Positions 45,540 to 55,320 of a DNA stretch of 64,000 nucleotides are shown in pieces (positions within the stretch are counted from its first letter, which is position 1; every line of letters begins with the position of its first letter). Origin of the DNA: Prescottella subtropica (lineage in GTDB: Bacteria > Actinomycetota > Actinomycetes > Mycobacteriales > Mycobacteriaceae); the NCBI RefSeq assembly GCF_005434945.1, contig NZ_SKCH01000017.1, forward strand, positions 18,540-82,539. The letters are read 5' to 3'. A model generated the notes under the pieces. The model was not told the DNA's origin, searched no databases, and saw only the letters and a list, made by a program, of their open reading frames with translations. Made by a program: the position numbers and the translations under genes.

Positions 45540-48500
45540 TCAGTTGACACCGAGCACTCCCGCGAGCTGGTCGGCATCGGTCTCGGTTACCCGGTACACC
45601 TTGTAGCCCTCGGATCCGAGGCCGCTGTCCCTGTCCGGGTCGTCGTCCTCGACGAGGACGATCTTCCGGTCCTCCCACACCGCCTCGACGGGCCAGTAGT
45701 GTCGGCCGATGTCGATGCCGATCACTGGCTTCGGGACTCCGCGCAGTGACAGCTCGAGGAACAGTTCGATCACCGACGGGGATGTGTAGGTGAGGGTTTC
45801 ACCCCACGGCTCGTTCACTGTCGACTGCACGCCCTCGATCTTCAGCTTCTCGAAGATCGTGAGCGCGCCCGCACGGGACAGTTTGTCGTGGTGCCGGTCG
45901 TTGCGGTACGAGCGCAGGCATCCGTAGCACGACGTCTCTTCGCCGCAGTCACATCGGCTGACGCGGGCCACCGCGAACTGGACGACCTGCTGCAGGTTCT
46001 CGGCGATCTTCTTCGCGGCACCGGCACCGGCCGGCACGGTGTCGAACAGCACGATGCTGCGTTTGCCGTCCTTACTCCACGACAGGGTGCCGTCGATGTC
46101 GTCGCGGCTGATCTCGAGCGCCTCCGACGCTCCTTCGAGGAGCGCGTAGAGAACGGACAGCCAATGTGATTCGGAGTCCTTGTCGTATGCCAGGGCTTCG
46201 AACGTGAACTCGGCGACGTCCGTCTCGTAGCGGTGGGCGAGCGAGACGAGGTAGGTCTTGCCCGCGCACGGCTGGTCCGTTGCCGGACGGTTGTGGGCCT
46301 TCTTCGACGGCTTCCCGTTCGGGGCCGCCTCCGCCCAACCGCACCATCCGCACAGGTTGAATCCGGCCCCGCCGGCGGTGGAGATGACAGCCATCCGCGC
46401 CCGGGTGCCGGCCCGGGCCTGCACGCCGGTGGATTCCCACGTGAACGTGTCGACCACGTCGCCGATGTTCTCGACGTAGGTGGCGCCACCCCATTTGCGT
46501 TCCGGTGGTTCGGGTTTGACGTCCTCGACCTTGCGGTCGGCGACGAAGCCGAATTCGGGAACGACGAACGTACGGATCTTGCCGAACTCCTCGTCGCAGC
46601 TGGGGCAACGCTCGGAGACGTCGAGGTCGCGGCCGCACTGGAACTGCTCGCAGTTCGGGCACACCCGGTACCGGAGTTCGACGAGTTCGCGCTTCGGCAG
46701 CTTGTGCAGTCCGCGGGACGTCCACAGCTTGCCGCCGGCCACCACCTGGTTGCCGGGCGCGTAGTCGTAGACGGCCTGGGAGAGGTCGCGGGACAGTTCA
46801 AGTCGGGCGCCCACGTCGCCCTCGCAGTGCGAGGTGCGCAGTTCGACCGTGTCCACCGGGAAGCCGTATTTCGGCAGGATGTTCTTATTCGCCAGGTAGC
46901 CGAGGAGCTGACGTTCCTCGATGGTCTTCAGCGTTTTCTGCAGGCGCCCGCCGAGCGCGAGTTTGTCGGTTTCCTTCGCCTCTTGAATGAGATTCCGGAA
47001 CGTGTCGAGGTCGTTGCGCATGTCCTGTTCCGCGATGGCCAGAAGTTCGCACAGTCGGTCGACCCAGGTGCCGTCGTGGACACCGATGGCGTCGGCCACC
47101 ACCGACGGGAGGACTTCGAGGACGGCGCTGTGCACCCGGTCCGGGACGGGAGTGAGGAACGTACGCACCTGCGCGGCGGGCGAGTCCTGTCCTTCACTTT
47201 CCGGGGAGAAGAAGGCGCCGGCATGCCGCCACACCATTCCGTCCGTCTCGAAGCGGTGCCGGAAGTACGCGGCGAGCGCCACCGAATGTGCGTGCCGACG
47301 GCCGATGCGCTCGTTGTCGATGGGGATCCACGGGATGCGCATCTCCCCCGCGATCATCGACTCCGGATTCTGATACTTGGACAGGTCGTGCGAGCTGCGC
47401 TTCGCATAGGTGAGCACCAGGGCCGCTGATGCGGCGCGGCGTCCGGCACGACCGGCGCGCTGCACGTAGTTCGCGGTCTTGGGCGGCATGTTCCGCAGTA
47501 CCACCGACTGCAGGTCGCCGACGTCGACACCGAGCTCGAAGGTGGTCGAGCACGACAGCACGTTGACTTTGCCGTCGATGAAGTCCTTCTGAATCTTCGC
47601 TGCCGTCTTCGACTCCCACTGCGCGGTGTGTTCCTGCGCGGACAGCGGCACCGGGTTCATGGTGCGGTACATCGCCCGGTAGTGGTTGGTGTCGTCGCCG
47701 ACCGCCGGGATCTCGTAGGGCTCGAGGGTGCCGTCGCACGGCCCGTGCGGGCACACACCGCGGACGTTGTTGACGGTCAACCGTCGGCACGACGAGCACT
47801 GGTACCAGTCACTGTCGGCGCCGGCTCGGATCCGCAGCTTCTCGTGGTCCACCTGGTACACGTCACCGGCGAACTTGTCGGCCACGAGCGTCACGTAGCC
47901 CGCGTCGAGCAGGAACTTCCAGCAACCACCCAACACTTTCGCGGCATCGATGTCGGAGCCGAGTGCTGTAAGCGCCTTCCGCACCAACAGGATCCGATTG
48001 TTGGTGGTGCCGGGTCGACCACCGGGCAGCCAGCTGATGATCCGCTTCTTCTGGTCGGAGCCCGTCGAGCGAATCCGGATCTTCGCGTTGCGCGGTTCGA
48101 AGATCTCCTGCTTGATGTCGACCTCGTCGAGGAGCGTCATCGCGCCCTGCAAACGCACGGTCTTGAGCAGTTCTTCGAGCAGCGCCCAGCTCTCGTCCTC
48201 GGACAGTCCGAGCCCGAGCAGCCCGCGTGGCGGCTCCTCTTTGCGCCCGCGGAGCATCGAGACCCGCATCAGGCCGAGGCCCTCGAGGGACTGCCGCTGA
48301 TCCATCGCCATCAGCTCGGCCATCGCCCACGGGTTGACGATACGTTCGATCTCGAGCCGGGTGGCCTTCTCCGGGAAGTACTGTGCTCGTTTCGCCTTCC
48401 GCATCGCCAGCGCCGCCAGATCCTCCGCGGACAGGTCGTCGTCGCTGTATTTGGGGTCGGTGAGCGCCTCGGTCAGGTAGCGGCGCTCGAGCATCCGTCC

Positions 48501-50465
48501 GTACGTCTTGTCGAGGTACGGGGCGGCGAATGCGGCGGCCTGGCGGGAGTCGGAGAACATCAACAGTTTCCGGCCCTCACCGATCTCCTCGACGGTGTCG
48601 TCCGACGCCGGAGGGAGGTGTTGGTAGAGCGCGGTGGTGATGACGGCCGGTGCCGCGTTGGTGTCGGTGCGCAGCCGGCGCACCACCTGGCGGGCGCGGG
48701 CGCCGCATTCGGTGCACTTGCTCATCACCCGGGATGCCTGCGCATGCTCACGCACCCGGAGAACGGGTCCGCCGGGGCACTTCCCCAACTCGCAGGTCCC
48801 GACCCCCAGCGCGCCGCAGCCCGTACACAGGTGTCGGGTGCCGGTTGCGGCCACCGAGTCGGCGTCGTCCGACAGGGTGATCTCGTCCTCGTCCACGAGG
48901 CCCTGCTCGTCGGCGTCGGTGATGACGAGCCACCGCACCGAGGAGTCGTTCTTGGCCGGGCGGAAGTATTCGAGTCCCTGCTGCCGCACGACGTCACCGG
49001 CGAGGTGGACGGCGCCGCAACGCTGGCAGGTGCCGAACTCGAACACGGCCCGGTTCGTGTCGGGGTCCACCTCGTGGCGTCCGAGGAGAACCTTGGGTCC
49101 GTCGTCGGTGAACGAGACGTACGAGCCTTCGGTGGCGCGCACGAACATGTGGTAGCGCGCCGACAGGACGGGGTTGCCGCTGCTGTCGTGGACCTTGGAT
49201 CCGAGTGCGACGAGGGCCTCGATCTTGCGTTCGGCGTCGGCGTCGCCGGGCCACAGCCGGGCCTCGAGATCACGGATCCCGACGGGACCACGAGACAGGT
49301 TCGCCTTCAGTTCGGCGACAGTCGTTTCCGCGTGCAGTGCATCGGCTGCGTCACCGCTGGGAACGTGTGCGCCGAGTCCGTCCAGGTCTGCGTCGTCCTC
49401 GGCAAAGGCGATCAGGTCGTCGTCGCCGAGGGTCCAGGTGGGCGGTTCACGCCGTTCCTGCCGGGTTGCCGTGACGAGGTCCTGCAGATCGTCGTCGCCG
49501 TCGATGTAGTCGAACGGCACGTCGAACAGGTTGTGCGCGAAGGTGACTGCCTCCTGCCCCTGCGTCTCGGGAGTACGTCCGGTCAACGATGCGGAGGTGG
49601 CGATGCACTGCAGCTGCCGCCCCTGCGCGACGCGCTCCCGCAGTCGACGCAGCAGCAGCGCGACCTCGGAGCCCTGGGCGCCGTCGTAGACGTGGGCCTC
49701 GTCGAGGGCGATGAACTTCCAGGTGCCGGTGTGGTCGCCATCGAATAAGTCGAGGTCGGCGGGCCGCAGCAGCAGGTACTCGAGCATCGCGTAGTTGGTG
49801 AGCAGGATGTGCGGCGGCGCGGCCCGCATCTCCTCACGGCTGAGTAGTTCGTTCGGTAGCCGCTCCTGGCCGGGGTTCATGGCCTTGTAGGTGGATTCGG
49901 CGGCGTCGGCCGATTCCAGCGTTTCACCGGTGTACCGGCCGAAGGTGATGTCGGGCATCCCCGCCAGCAGCGTGCGCAGACGCTTGAGCTGGTCGTTGGC
50001 CAGCGCGTTCATCGGGTACAGCAGCAGGGCCCGCACACCGGGTCCGAGGGTGCCGGCGGCGCGTTCCTCAACGAGCGCGTTGAGGATCGGCAGCAGGAAG
50101 CTCTCGGTCTTGCCGGAGCCGGTACCGGTACTGACGACGAGGTTGCGGCCGGACACCACTTTCCGGATCGCGCGTTCCTGATGCCGGTAGAGCGGGCGCC
50201 CCATCGGCAATGCCTTGCTGTCGAGCAGCCGGAAATCGGGGTGCAGCACCCCGTCGTCGACCAGGTCGTCGAGTGAGGCGCCCGGCGCGTACGGCGGGGT
50301 CAGTTCGAGCAGCGGCCCCTTGGTGAGCAGCGTCGACTCGTCGATGGCGGTGTCGAATGCGGTGGCCAGCTTCGGGTCGCGGGGCGCGAGCAGCGTTTTG
50401 AGGTACCGCTTGTAGCTGGCTTCGATACCGGCGCCGGCGGCGAGTGGATCCAAGCGGTCGGTCAT
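45540..50465 (-). CDS. Large DEAD/DEAH helicase with DUF1998-like zinc region (DruE-like)
   Basis: A 1641-residue SF2 helicase. Walker A is STGTGSGKTES (about residue 115), the DEAH box ALDEAHVYDGAQGSE (about 254), motif III CIATSASLTGR, and motif VI VQRAGRAGRRAASAALVL. The second half has several cysteine clusters (CSSCRRLTVNNVRGVC, CPNCEQFQCGRD, SERCPSCDEEF) and a C-terminal DUF1998-like end (CDCGEETSCYGCLRSYRNDR). A last segment, GRHYWPVEAVWEDRKIVLV, might be a nuclease-like fold, but I see no clear catalytic triad. Size and layout match DruE, the core protein of Druantia systems (inference). The ATG at 50465 overlaps the upstream gene as ATGA. Confidence 0.82.
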   Translation of the reverse strand: MTDRLDPLAAGAGIEASYKRYLKTLLAPRDPKLATAFDTAIDESTLLTKGPLLELTPPYAPGASLDDLVDDGVLHPDFRLLDSKALPMGRPLYRHQERAIRKVVSGRNLVVSTGTGSGKTESFLLPILNALVEERAAGTLGPGVRALLLYPMNALANDQLKRLRTLLAGMPDITFGRYTGETLESADAAESTYKAMNPGQERLPNELLSREEMRAAPPHILLTNYAMLEYLLLRPADLDLFDGDHTGTWKFIALDEAHVYDGAQGSEVALLLRRLRERVAQGRQLQCIATSASLTGRTPETQGQEAVTFAHNLFDVPFDYIDGDDDLQDLVTATRQERREPPTWTLGDDDLIAFAEDDADLDGLGAHVPSGDAADALHAETTVAELKANLSRGPVGIRDLEARLWPGDADAERKIEALVALGSKVHDSSGNPVLSARYHMFVRATEGSYVSFTDDGPKVLLGRHEVDPDTNRAVFEFGTCQRCGAVHLAGDVVRQQGLEYFRPAKNDSSVRWLVITDADEQGLVDEDEITLSDDADSVAATGTRHLCTGCGALGVGTCELGKCPGGPVLRVREHAQASRVMSKCTECGARARQVVRRLRTDTNAAPAVITTALYQHLPPASDDTVEEIGEGRKLLMFSDSRQAAAFAAPYLDKTYGRMLERRYLTEALTDPKYSDDDLSAEDLAALAMRKAKRAQYFPEKATRLEIERIVNPWAMAELMAMDQRQSLEGLGLMRVSMLRGRKEEPPRGLLGLGLSEDESWALLEELLKTVRLQGAMTLLDEVDIKQEIFEPRNAKIRIRSTGSDQKKRIISWLPGGRPGTTNNRILLVRKALTALGSDIDAAKVLGGCWKFLLDAGYVTLVADKFAGDVYQVDHEKLRIRAGADSDWYQCSSCRRLTVNNVRGVCPHGPCDGTLEPYEIPAVGDDTNHYRAMYRTMNPVPLSAQEHTAQWESKTAAKIQKDFIDGKVNVLSCSTTFELGVDVGDLQSVVLRNMPPKTANYVQRAGRAGRRAASAALVLTYAKRSSHDLSKYQNPESMIAGEMRIPWIPIDNERIGRRHAHSVALAAYFRHRFETDGMVWRHAGAFFSPESEGQDSPAAQVRTFLTPVPDRVHSAVLEVLPSVVADAIGVHDGTWVDRLCELLAIAEQDMRNDLDTFRNLIQEAKETDKLALGGRLQKTLKTIEERQLLGYLANKNILPKYGFPVDTVELRTSHCEGDVGARLELSRDLSQAVYDYAPGNQVVAGGKLWTSRGLHKLPKRELVELRYRVCPNCEQFQCGRDLDVSERCPSCDEEFGKIRTFVVPEFGFVADRKVEDVKPEPPERKWGGATYVENIGDVVDTFTWESTGVQARAGTRARMAVISTAGGAGFNLCGWCGWAEAAPNGKPSKKAHNRPATDQPCAGKTYLVSLAHRYETDVAEFTFEALAYDKDSESHWLSVLYALLEGASEALEISRDDIDGTLSWSKDGKRSIVLFDTVPAGAGAAKKIAENLQQVVQFAVARVSRCDCGEETSCYGCLRSYRNDRHHDKLSRAGALTIFEKLKIEGVQSTVNEPWGETLTYTSPSVIELFLELSLRGVPKPVIGIDIGRHYWPVEAVWEDRKIVLVEDDDPDRDSGLGSEGYKVYRVTETDADQLAGVLGVN

Positions 50466-53400
50466 GCGTTCTCTCCGATCAGGTCGTTGTGCGCGCGGTA
50501 GGTGGCGAGGGCATCGGCAATGAGCAGGTCGTTGGCGACCATCGCCGGGAAGTACTCGGCCATCCGCGCCCAGGCGGTGCGCATGTCGTGGGTCATCGGC
50601 GAGTGTTCGAACTCGCCGCGGGAATCGAGGCGTGCCACGGCCGCCAACGTGAGGGACTGCATCGACAGCAGCATCCACGGATATTCGACGACGTCCACGC
50701 CGTGCAGCGCCTCGTTGCGGGCCTCGACGAGGTCGTAGAGGCCCGGCGCGACGGCCTTGACCTGACGCAGGGCGCGGCCGACGTGTCCGGACAGTTCGGC
50801 GCAGGCCGGGTCCTGGACCCAGCTGGACCGCAGGTGGAAGGCATCTGCCACGGCGCTGGTGCGGGTGTCCTCGTCGAGGAGCGCACCGGGTACGAGTTGG
50901 ACGGCCTCGAACAGTTCCTGAGTCTGTTCTGCCGACATCGCGTCCATCCTGAGAACTACCTCGTTGAACACTCCTGTCAGAGGAGCCTGAAGCTTCCCCA
51001 CGCGCAGCAACTCCATCAGCGCACCGCCGCCCTGGTTCTCGAGGTAGGCCAGGGTTTCGGCGCGCTCGGCTGCCACCACCGTGCGTCGTGCATGCAGTGA
51101 CGGGAGGTCGGAGATCTCGACCATGCAGCCCACCCACGGGTCGGGGTGCAGCTCGTTGTGAGTGTCCCGTGCGGAGTACGGCAGGTTGACGAGCTGGGTA
51201 CGGATCAGCAGCGCCATCTTCTTCTCCTGCGGAATGGTGCTGCTGCCCAACGCCTCCAGTGCTGCGCGGGGGTTCCGGCCGAGGATGCGGATCAACCCGC
51301 CCCGGACCCGTTCGGTATCCGAATCTGCTGTGGCGGCGTCCATCAGTGCCAGTGCCGCCCAGGCTCCCGGAACCGCGTCCGGCGTCAACGGCGCACTGCC
51401 GTGCCCGGCGAGGAAACATGCCAGCGCGTCGACGGCCGCGTTCTCGTCCCGCACCCAGCCGTGCTGTGCAACACGCACGGCGGATCGGTCGGGTGAGGTC
51501 GGGCGGGTGACGGTGACCCAGGGGTCGTCGACGAAGACCTGGACGATCAGCTCACCGGCGTCACGCAGTGTTTCCGGCAGTGCCGTGCGGTCGCCGTCGA
51601 TGTCGAGTCGGGTGACGGGTCGCCACGGTGCGGTGGCCGCCCACACCCAGGCGGCGAGGTCGTCCTCGTCGGCGAGGCCGGTGAAGACGAGGTCGCCGCC
51701 GTCGAGGTGGATGTTCTCGCAGAGTCGTGCCGGGCGGATGTGCGCGATCGTGACGGTGTGGGTGCCGGTGGCGTCGTCGACGAGGGCGACCAGCCGGCAG
51801 GATCCGACGCGTCGGGCGGTGTCGACGAAGCGGCGGGCGTCGAGTTGGAAGACGTTGTCGGCGGGGGTGTCCGGGTACTCGTCCTGGACGGTCTCGCCGG
51901 CGGCGTCGATCAGCGCGAGGCTCACTCGGACGTCACCGGGGATGCGGGCGGCGACCACCGCATTCTGTTCGAGGTCCGCGGGCGCGAGTACCTGGGTGGA
52001 GGTGCGCCACTGGGCCGGGGCGCCGAGGACGTCGACACGGGCCTCGAAGTGCGGCGGGGTGACGACCAGTTTGTAGGCGTGGCCGCCGGCACTGACTCGG
52101 ATGTGACTGTCGCGTTCGTCCTCGGCGAACGTGATGCGGTCACGGTCGACGGACAGCGGTGCCGGGCAGGTGATTTCGACGGTGCTGGCGGTGAGTCCGT
52201 TGGCGGTCGGCCGCCGGAACGCGACGCCGTGGTCGAGGTCGATACCTTCGGCCAGGAACACGGTGTGCCACTGGCCGGAGCCCATCGGGCCGCTGATGTG
52301 GATGTCGTACGACCCGAGCAGCCCGGCCGGGACGCCGTCGAACGGGTCGAGTGACGCCTCTTCGGTGTCGGAGTCCCACTCGGCGTCGGACAGCCAGCTG
52401 CGGTCACCGGCTTGACGCGCCCGGACTCTCCAGGTCACGGGCTCGGATCCGATGTGCGGCGGCAGCACGATCTCGGGGCGCTCGCTGCACACGGGCAGCC
52501 CGTTGGGTGTGCGCAGGCCGACGACGGGGTCGCCGGGTTCGAATCGTGGTGCTCCCACCGACCGCACACCGCGGATGGTGCCGTTCGGCCGGCCGGCGCG
52601 ACGGAACTGGATCGAGTTGTGTTCGGTGAGGTCGAGGAATCGTGCGTGCCAGCCCCTCCACCCGGACGGCACGCGGGTGTCGCCGTCGGACTCGAGTTCG
52701 GTACCGGTCACGGCGTCGACGACGGTGCCGTCCTTGGGGTGGACTGCCAGCACCAGGCCGCGGGGCAGCGCCGAACTCTTGATCAGTCGGCCGTCCTCGG
52801 TGAACAGCAGCATCGGGTCGGTCGTGTCGACGACCGCGATCCGGTAGTTCTCGTCGGATGCATCGTGGGTCATCAGGACTTCGCGTGCCGGGGCGGTGAC
52901 CGCGATCGGAGTGTGCGGATGTTCGCCGTCCGCGTCGACGCCCCAGCCACGCTCGGCGTAGACGTCGCGGGTGGTGCCGGCGATCGTGACCTTCCACGGG
53001 GTGCCCTGCGAGCAGGTGGGGTACGGGACCCCGACCATCACCTGGTCGTCCTCGACCGAGTACGAGATCACCGGCCGGCGACGACGGGGTCCGCGGACGC
53101 CGGCGTCGGCGGCCTGCCCGAAGGGGCGGTCACGGAGCCGGTCGATGAGCCCGTCGAGGAGCAGGGTCGGCAGGCCCGTCGTCGACGTCTCGAGAGTCAG
53201 GTCGTTCCACGGGTCGGGGTGTTCGAGTGTGAACAGCAGGAACTCGACGATCCGGTCGAGGATGTCGACGGCGATCTCCCCGGCGAGTTGCAGGAAGTTC
53301 CGGACCGGGACGTCCACACGGTTAAGCCGGTAGCCCATCCCGGGTTCGAGGAGCCATTCGAGGACGGCAGCGCCGGTGGTGTCCCGCCCCTGATGGACGT

Positions 53401-53866
53401 GGTCGTGGATGACGTCGACGAGGTCGCTCAAACAATTGACCGGAATTCCGGCATGGAGTGCCATAACCATGACGTACTTGTTGCCGATCAGGAGCTCCGG
53501 GAACTCCCGCATCCGATACTTGGCGAGAAGGTCGCGCAGCGAGTGCCGGAGCGCCGCCTCGAATTCGGAATCCGGGTCGAGCCCGATTACTTCCCAGTAA
53601 CTTTCCCAGAAGCGGCCCTGGTCGTACTCCACGCCGGCGTGTCCGATCAAGGACACCAGCGTCAATGCGGGATACTTCTTGATCACCATCTCGTGGGTCG
53701 CGATCCGCAGCTCCGCGTGCGCGATCCGACCGAACAGCTCCTGAGCACGCCGAATGGCGTCCTCATCGAAATTCAGTTCGAAGAAGAGATCGGTCTTCTC
53801 AAGTTCCCCCGCCAGGCGGTAGTTCTCATCCTTGGCCTGATCCTTCAGAAACGACGACTGCCCCAC
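50462..53866 (-). CDS. Large unknown partner of the DruE-like helicase
   Basis: A 1134-residue protein without a family I can name. The N-terminal 200 residues are helical (ATHEMVIKKYPALTLVSLIG, VEYDQGRFWESYWEVIGLD). The middle 500 residues look beta-rich, with repeated domain-like units. The C-terminal 250 residues are helical and end near ARNEALHGVDVVEYPWML. Such a protein encoded directly before DruE-like helicase recalls DruH of Druantia type III, but that is by position and size only. GTG 53866 with aaggggg upstream is chosen; longer readings run into the insertion sequence. The first roughly 450 bp (53420-53866) are less GC-rich than the rest, suggesting a mosaic gene. Confidence 0.7.
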   Translation of the reverse strand: MGQSSFLKDQAKDENYRLAGELEKTDLFFELNFDEDAIRRAQELFGRIAHAELRIATHEMVIKKYPALTLVSLIGHAGVEYDQGRFWESYWEVIGLDPDSEFEAALRHSLRDLLAKYRMREFPELLIGNKYVMVMALHAGIPVNCLSDLVDVIHDHVHQGRDTTGAAVLEWLLEPGMGYRLNRVDVPVRNFLQLAGEIAVDILDRIVEFLLFTLEHPDPWNDLTLETSTTGLPTLLLDGLIDRLRDRPFGQAADAGVRGPRRRRPVISYSVEDDQVMVGVPYPTCSQGTPWKVTIAGTTRDVYAERGWGVDADGEHPHTPIAVTAPAREVLMTHDASDENYRIAVVDTTDPMLLFTEDGRLIKSSALPRGLVLAVHPKDGTVVDAVTGTELESDGDTRVPSGWRGWHARFLDLTEHNSIQFRRAGRPNGTIRGVRSVGAPRFEPGDPVVGLRTPNGLPVCSERPEIVLPPHIGSEPVTWRVRARQAGDRSWLSDAEWDSDTEEASLDPFDGVPAGLLGSYDIHISGPMGSGQWHTVFLAEGIDLDHGVAFRRPTANGLTASTVEITCPAPLSVDRDRITFAEDERDSHIRVSAGGHAYKLVVTPPHFEARVDVLGAPAQWRTSTQVLAPADLEQNAVVAARIPGDVRVSLALIDAAGETVQDEYPDTPADNVFQLDARRFVDTARRVGSCRLVALVDDATGTHTVTIAHIRPARLCENIHLDGGDLVFTGLADEDDLAAWVWAATAPWRPVTRLDIDGDRTALPETLRDAGELIVQVFVDDPWVTVTRPTSPDRSAVRVAQHGWVRDENAAVDALACFLAGHGSAPLTPDAVPGAWAALALMDAATADSDTERVRGGLIRILGRNPRAALEALGSSTIPQEKKMALLIRTQLVNLPYSARDTHNELHPDPWVGCMVEISDLPSLHARRTVVAAERAETLAYLENQGGGALMELLRVGKLQAPLTGVFNEVVLRMDAMSAEQTQELFEAVQLVPGALLDEDTRTSAVADAFHLRSSWVQDPACAELSGHVGRALRQVKAVAPGLYDLVEARNEALHGVDVVEYPWMLLSMQSLTLAAVARLDSRGEFEHSPMTHDMRTAWARMAEYFPAMVANDLLIADALATYRAHNDLIGENA

Positions 53867-53955
53867 TGGCGCCCGTTCCCCCTTGTTGATTAGACGACGA
53901 GGTGACTGTGCCACACGACTCCGACAAAAAATGCGAACCCGGCTGAACTGCCCCA

Positions 53956-53965
53956 CCCGAGCAGG
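53956..53965. repeat. Target-site duplication, left copy
   Basis: CCCGAGCAGG directly abuts the left inverted repeat of the insertion sequence, and the same 10 bases follow the right inverted repeat at 55263-55272. A perfect duplication indicates a recent, intact transposition. Confidence 0.9.
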
Positions 53966-55262
53966 CAGGGGCCCGGCAAAGTCGCATAACCCCATGTCAG
54001 GCGGCATGAAGTAGATCGATCGGTCGGTGTGGATCACGGCCGTGGTGGCGTAGCGCGCCGGCGATGTTGGTGTGGCCGGCGAGCCGCAGGATGCCGACTA
54101 CCGTGTTCCGGAGGGTGGCCATCACCTGTGGGCTGTTGCGGGTGCGGACGGCCGAGCGGTCTTCGTCGAACGTGACGTCCCGAACCCAGTGCAGCCGGTT
54201 CTCGATGCCCCAATGGCCGCGAATCCATGCCGCGACCTGGGTCGGAGCAGCAGAGGTCATCGGCATCGAGGTGATCAGATAGACCACCTCGACACTCTTG
54301 CGACCCTTTCTGGTGACGGTCCGGCGGACCTGCAACACCTGGCAGGCGTGCGGGAAACCGAGGCCGGCATCGACCTCGGTGGCCTTGATCGTGCGGCACT
54401 CCCGCCGCCCGTGACCACGACCCTTGCTCGTCGACGAGACCGGAATAGTGTTCCACGGCAACGACTTCAACAACTCCCGCAGAGCACGCTGGTTGTTCTT
54501 GACCGTGAACACGTAGTGCCCGCCCCGGCCCACGATGTACTCGGCGGTCGCCCGCTGACAATGCAACGCATCCGCGGTCACGACCACATCGGTCAGATCC
54601 AACCCGGCGAGGAGGTCGGTGATCAGTGGGATCTCGTTCGTTTTCGCGCCGACCTCGACCTGCCCGAGGACCACCCCGCTGCTGTGGTCCAATGCGGCGA
54701 GCAGATGTGTCAGATGCCCGGCCGCATCCTTCGCGCCGCGCAGAGTCTTGCCGTCGACCGCGATCACCCGGCGGCCGTCGACCACCCGGGTCCGCATCCA
54801 GGCCCACACCCCGATGACCTGGTCCAACACTGCGGCGTCGACGCGTCCGAGGGTGCGGCGGATCGTCGATTCCGACGGCGGCCGGCCCTCGATCCCCAGC
54901 CTGCCCAACGCTTCCACCGGGGCGTCGTGCACCCATTCCGCGACCGCGGTGAACGATCTCGCGCCGGCACACACCGCCGCCAACGCGGTCGCCAGGATCA
55001 CCGTCAACCGGTGCCGGACCCCGCGCCGCGCTCGCGGGTCGGGAACCAGGTCGAGGACCTCGAGGATCCCGGTGCCCGGCACCGGAACGGGCATGGGAGA
55101 AGATGGGGCTGCGGGCACGACTCGTTCCTGATGACGCGGGAGTAGAGACTTGCATCATCACCGAGACGGTCGTGCCCGCCCCAATCCGCACCCCGATCGT
55201 GCGCCATCCCACCTTGAAACCGCAGGTCAGCGGGCATCACTCACGACTTTGCCGAGGCCCTG
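53966..55262 (-). mobile_element. ISAs1-family insertion sequence, complete
   Basis: A 1297-bp element. The terminal inverted repeats are CAGGGGCCCGGCAAAGTCG (53966-53984) and, read on the other strand, CAGGGCCTCGGCAAAGTCG (55244-55262), matching at 17 of 19 positions and beginning CAGGG as in ISAs1 relatives. They are flanked by a perfect 10-bp direct repeat. One transposase gene fills the element. Insertion split the short divergent region between the unknown-helicase operon (minus) and the drmD operon (plus). Confidence 0.92.
53997..55118 (-). CDS. ISAs1-family transposase
   Basis: A 373-residue DDE transposase of the DUF4338/ISAs1 type: N-terminal LEVLDLVPDPRARRGVRH, first Asp in AVDGKTLRGAK, second in VVTADALHCQRAT, and the Glu region HWGIENRLHWVRDVTFDED. 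Length is normal, and no frameshift or stop interrupts it, so it is probably active. The GTG at 55118 or the ATG at 55094 may serve as start. Confidence 0.93.
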   Translation of the reverse strand: MPAAPSSPMPVPVPGTGILEVLDLVPDPRARRGVRHRLTVILATALAAVCAGARSFTAVAEWVHDAPVEALGRLGIEGRPPSESTIRRTLGRVDAAVLDQVIGVWAWMRTRVVDGRRVIAVDGKTLRGAKDAAGHLTHLLAALDHSSGVVLGQVEVGAKTNEIPLITDLLAGLDLTDVVVTADALHCQRATAEYIVGRGGHYVFTVKNNQRALRELLKSLPWNTIPVSSTSKGRGHGRRECRTIKATEVDAGLGFPHACQVLQVRRTVTRKGRKSVEVVYLITSMPMTSAAPTQVAAWIRGHWGIENRLHWVRDVTFDEDRSAVRTRNSPQVMATLRNTVVGILRLAGHTNIAGALRHHGRDPHRPIDLLHAA

Positions 55263-55272
55263 CCCGAGCAGG
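55263..55272. repeat. Target-site duplication, right copy
   Basis: CCCGAGCAGG, identical to 53956-53965. Removing the element and one copy leaves about 150 bp between the GTG at 53866 and the drmD start at 55321. Confidence 0.9.
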
Positions 55273-55320
55273 GGGCTATTTTGATAGATCCGACCATCCA
55301 CCTCGAGGAGTTCGCCCCGC

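Noticed and set aside
45540..50465. Calling the large DUF1998-type helicase a second DrmA
   Set aside because: It is 560 residues longer, carries its zinc-cysteine and DUF1998-like end in the same chain, and has DEAH rather than DELH; DruE-like fits better.
54034..55212. Second long minus-strand frame in the insertion element, considered as a frameshifted transposase part
   Set aside because: The 373-residue frame already contains all DDE regions in order; the other frame is a shadow.
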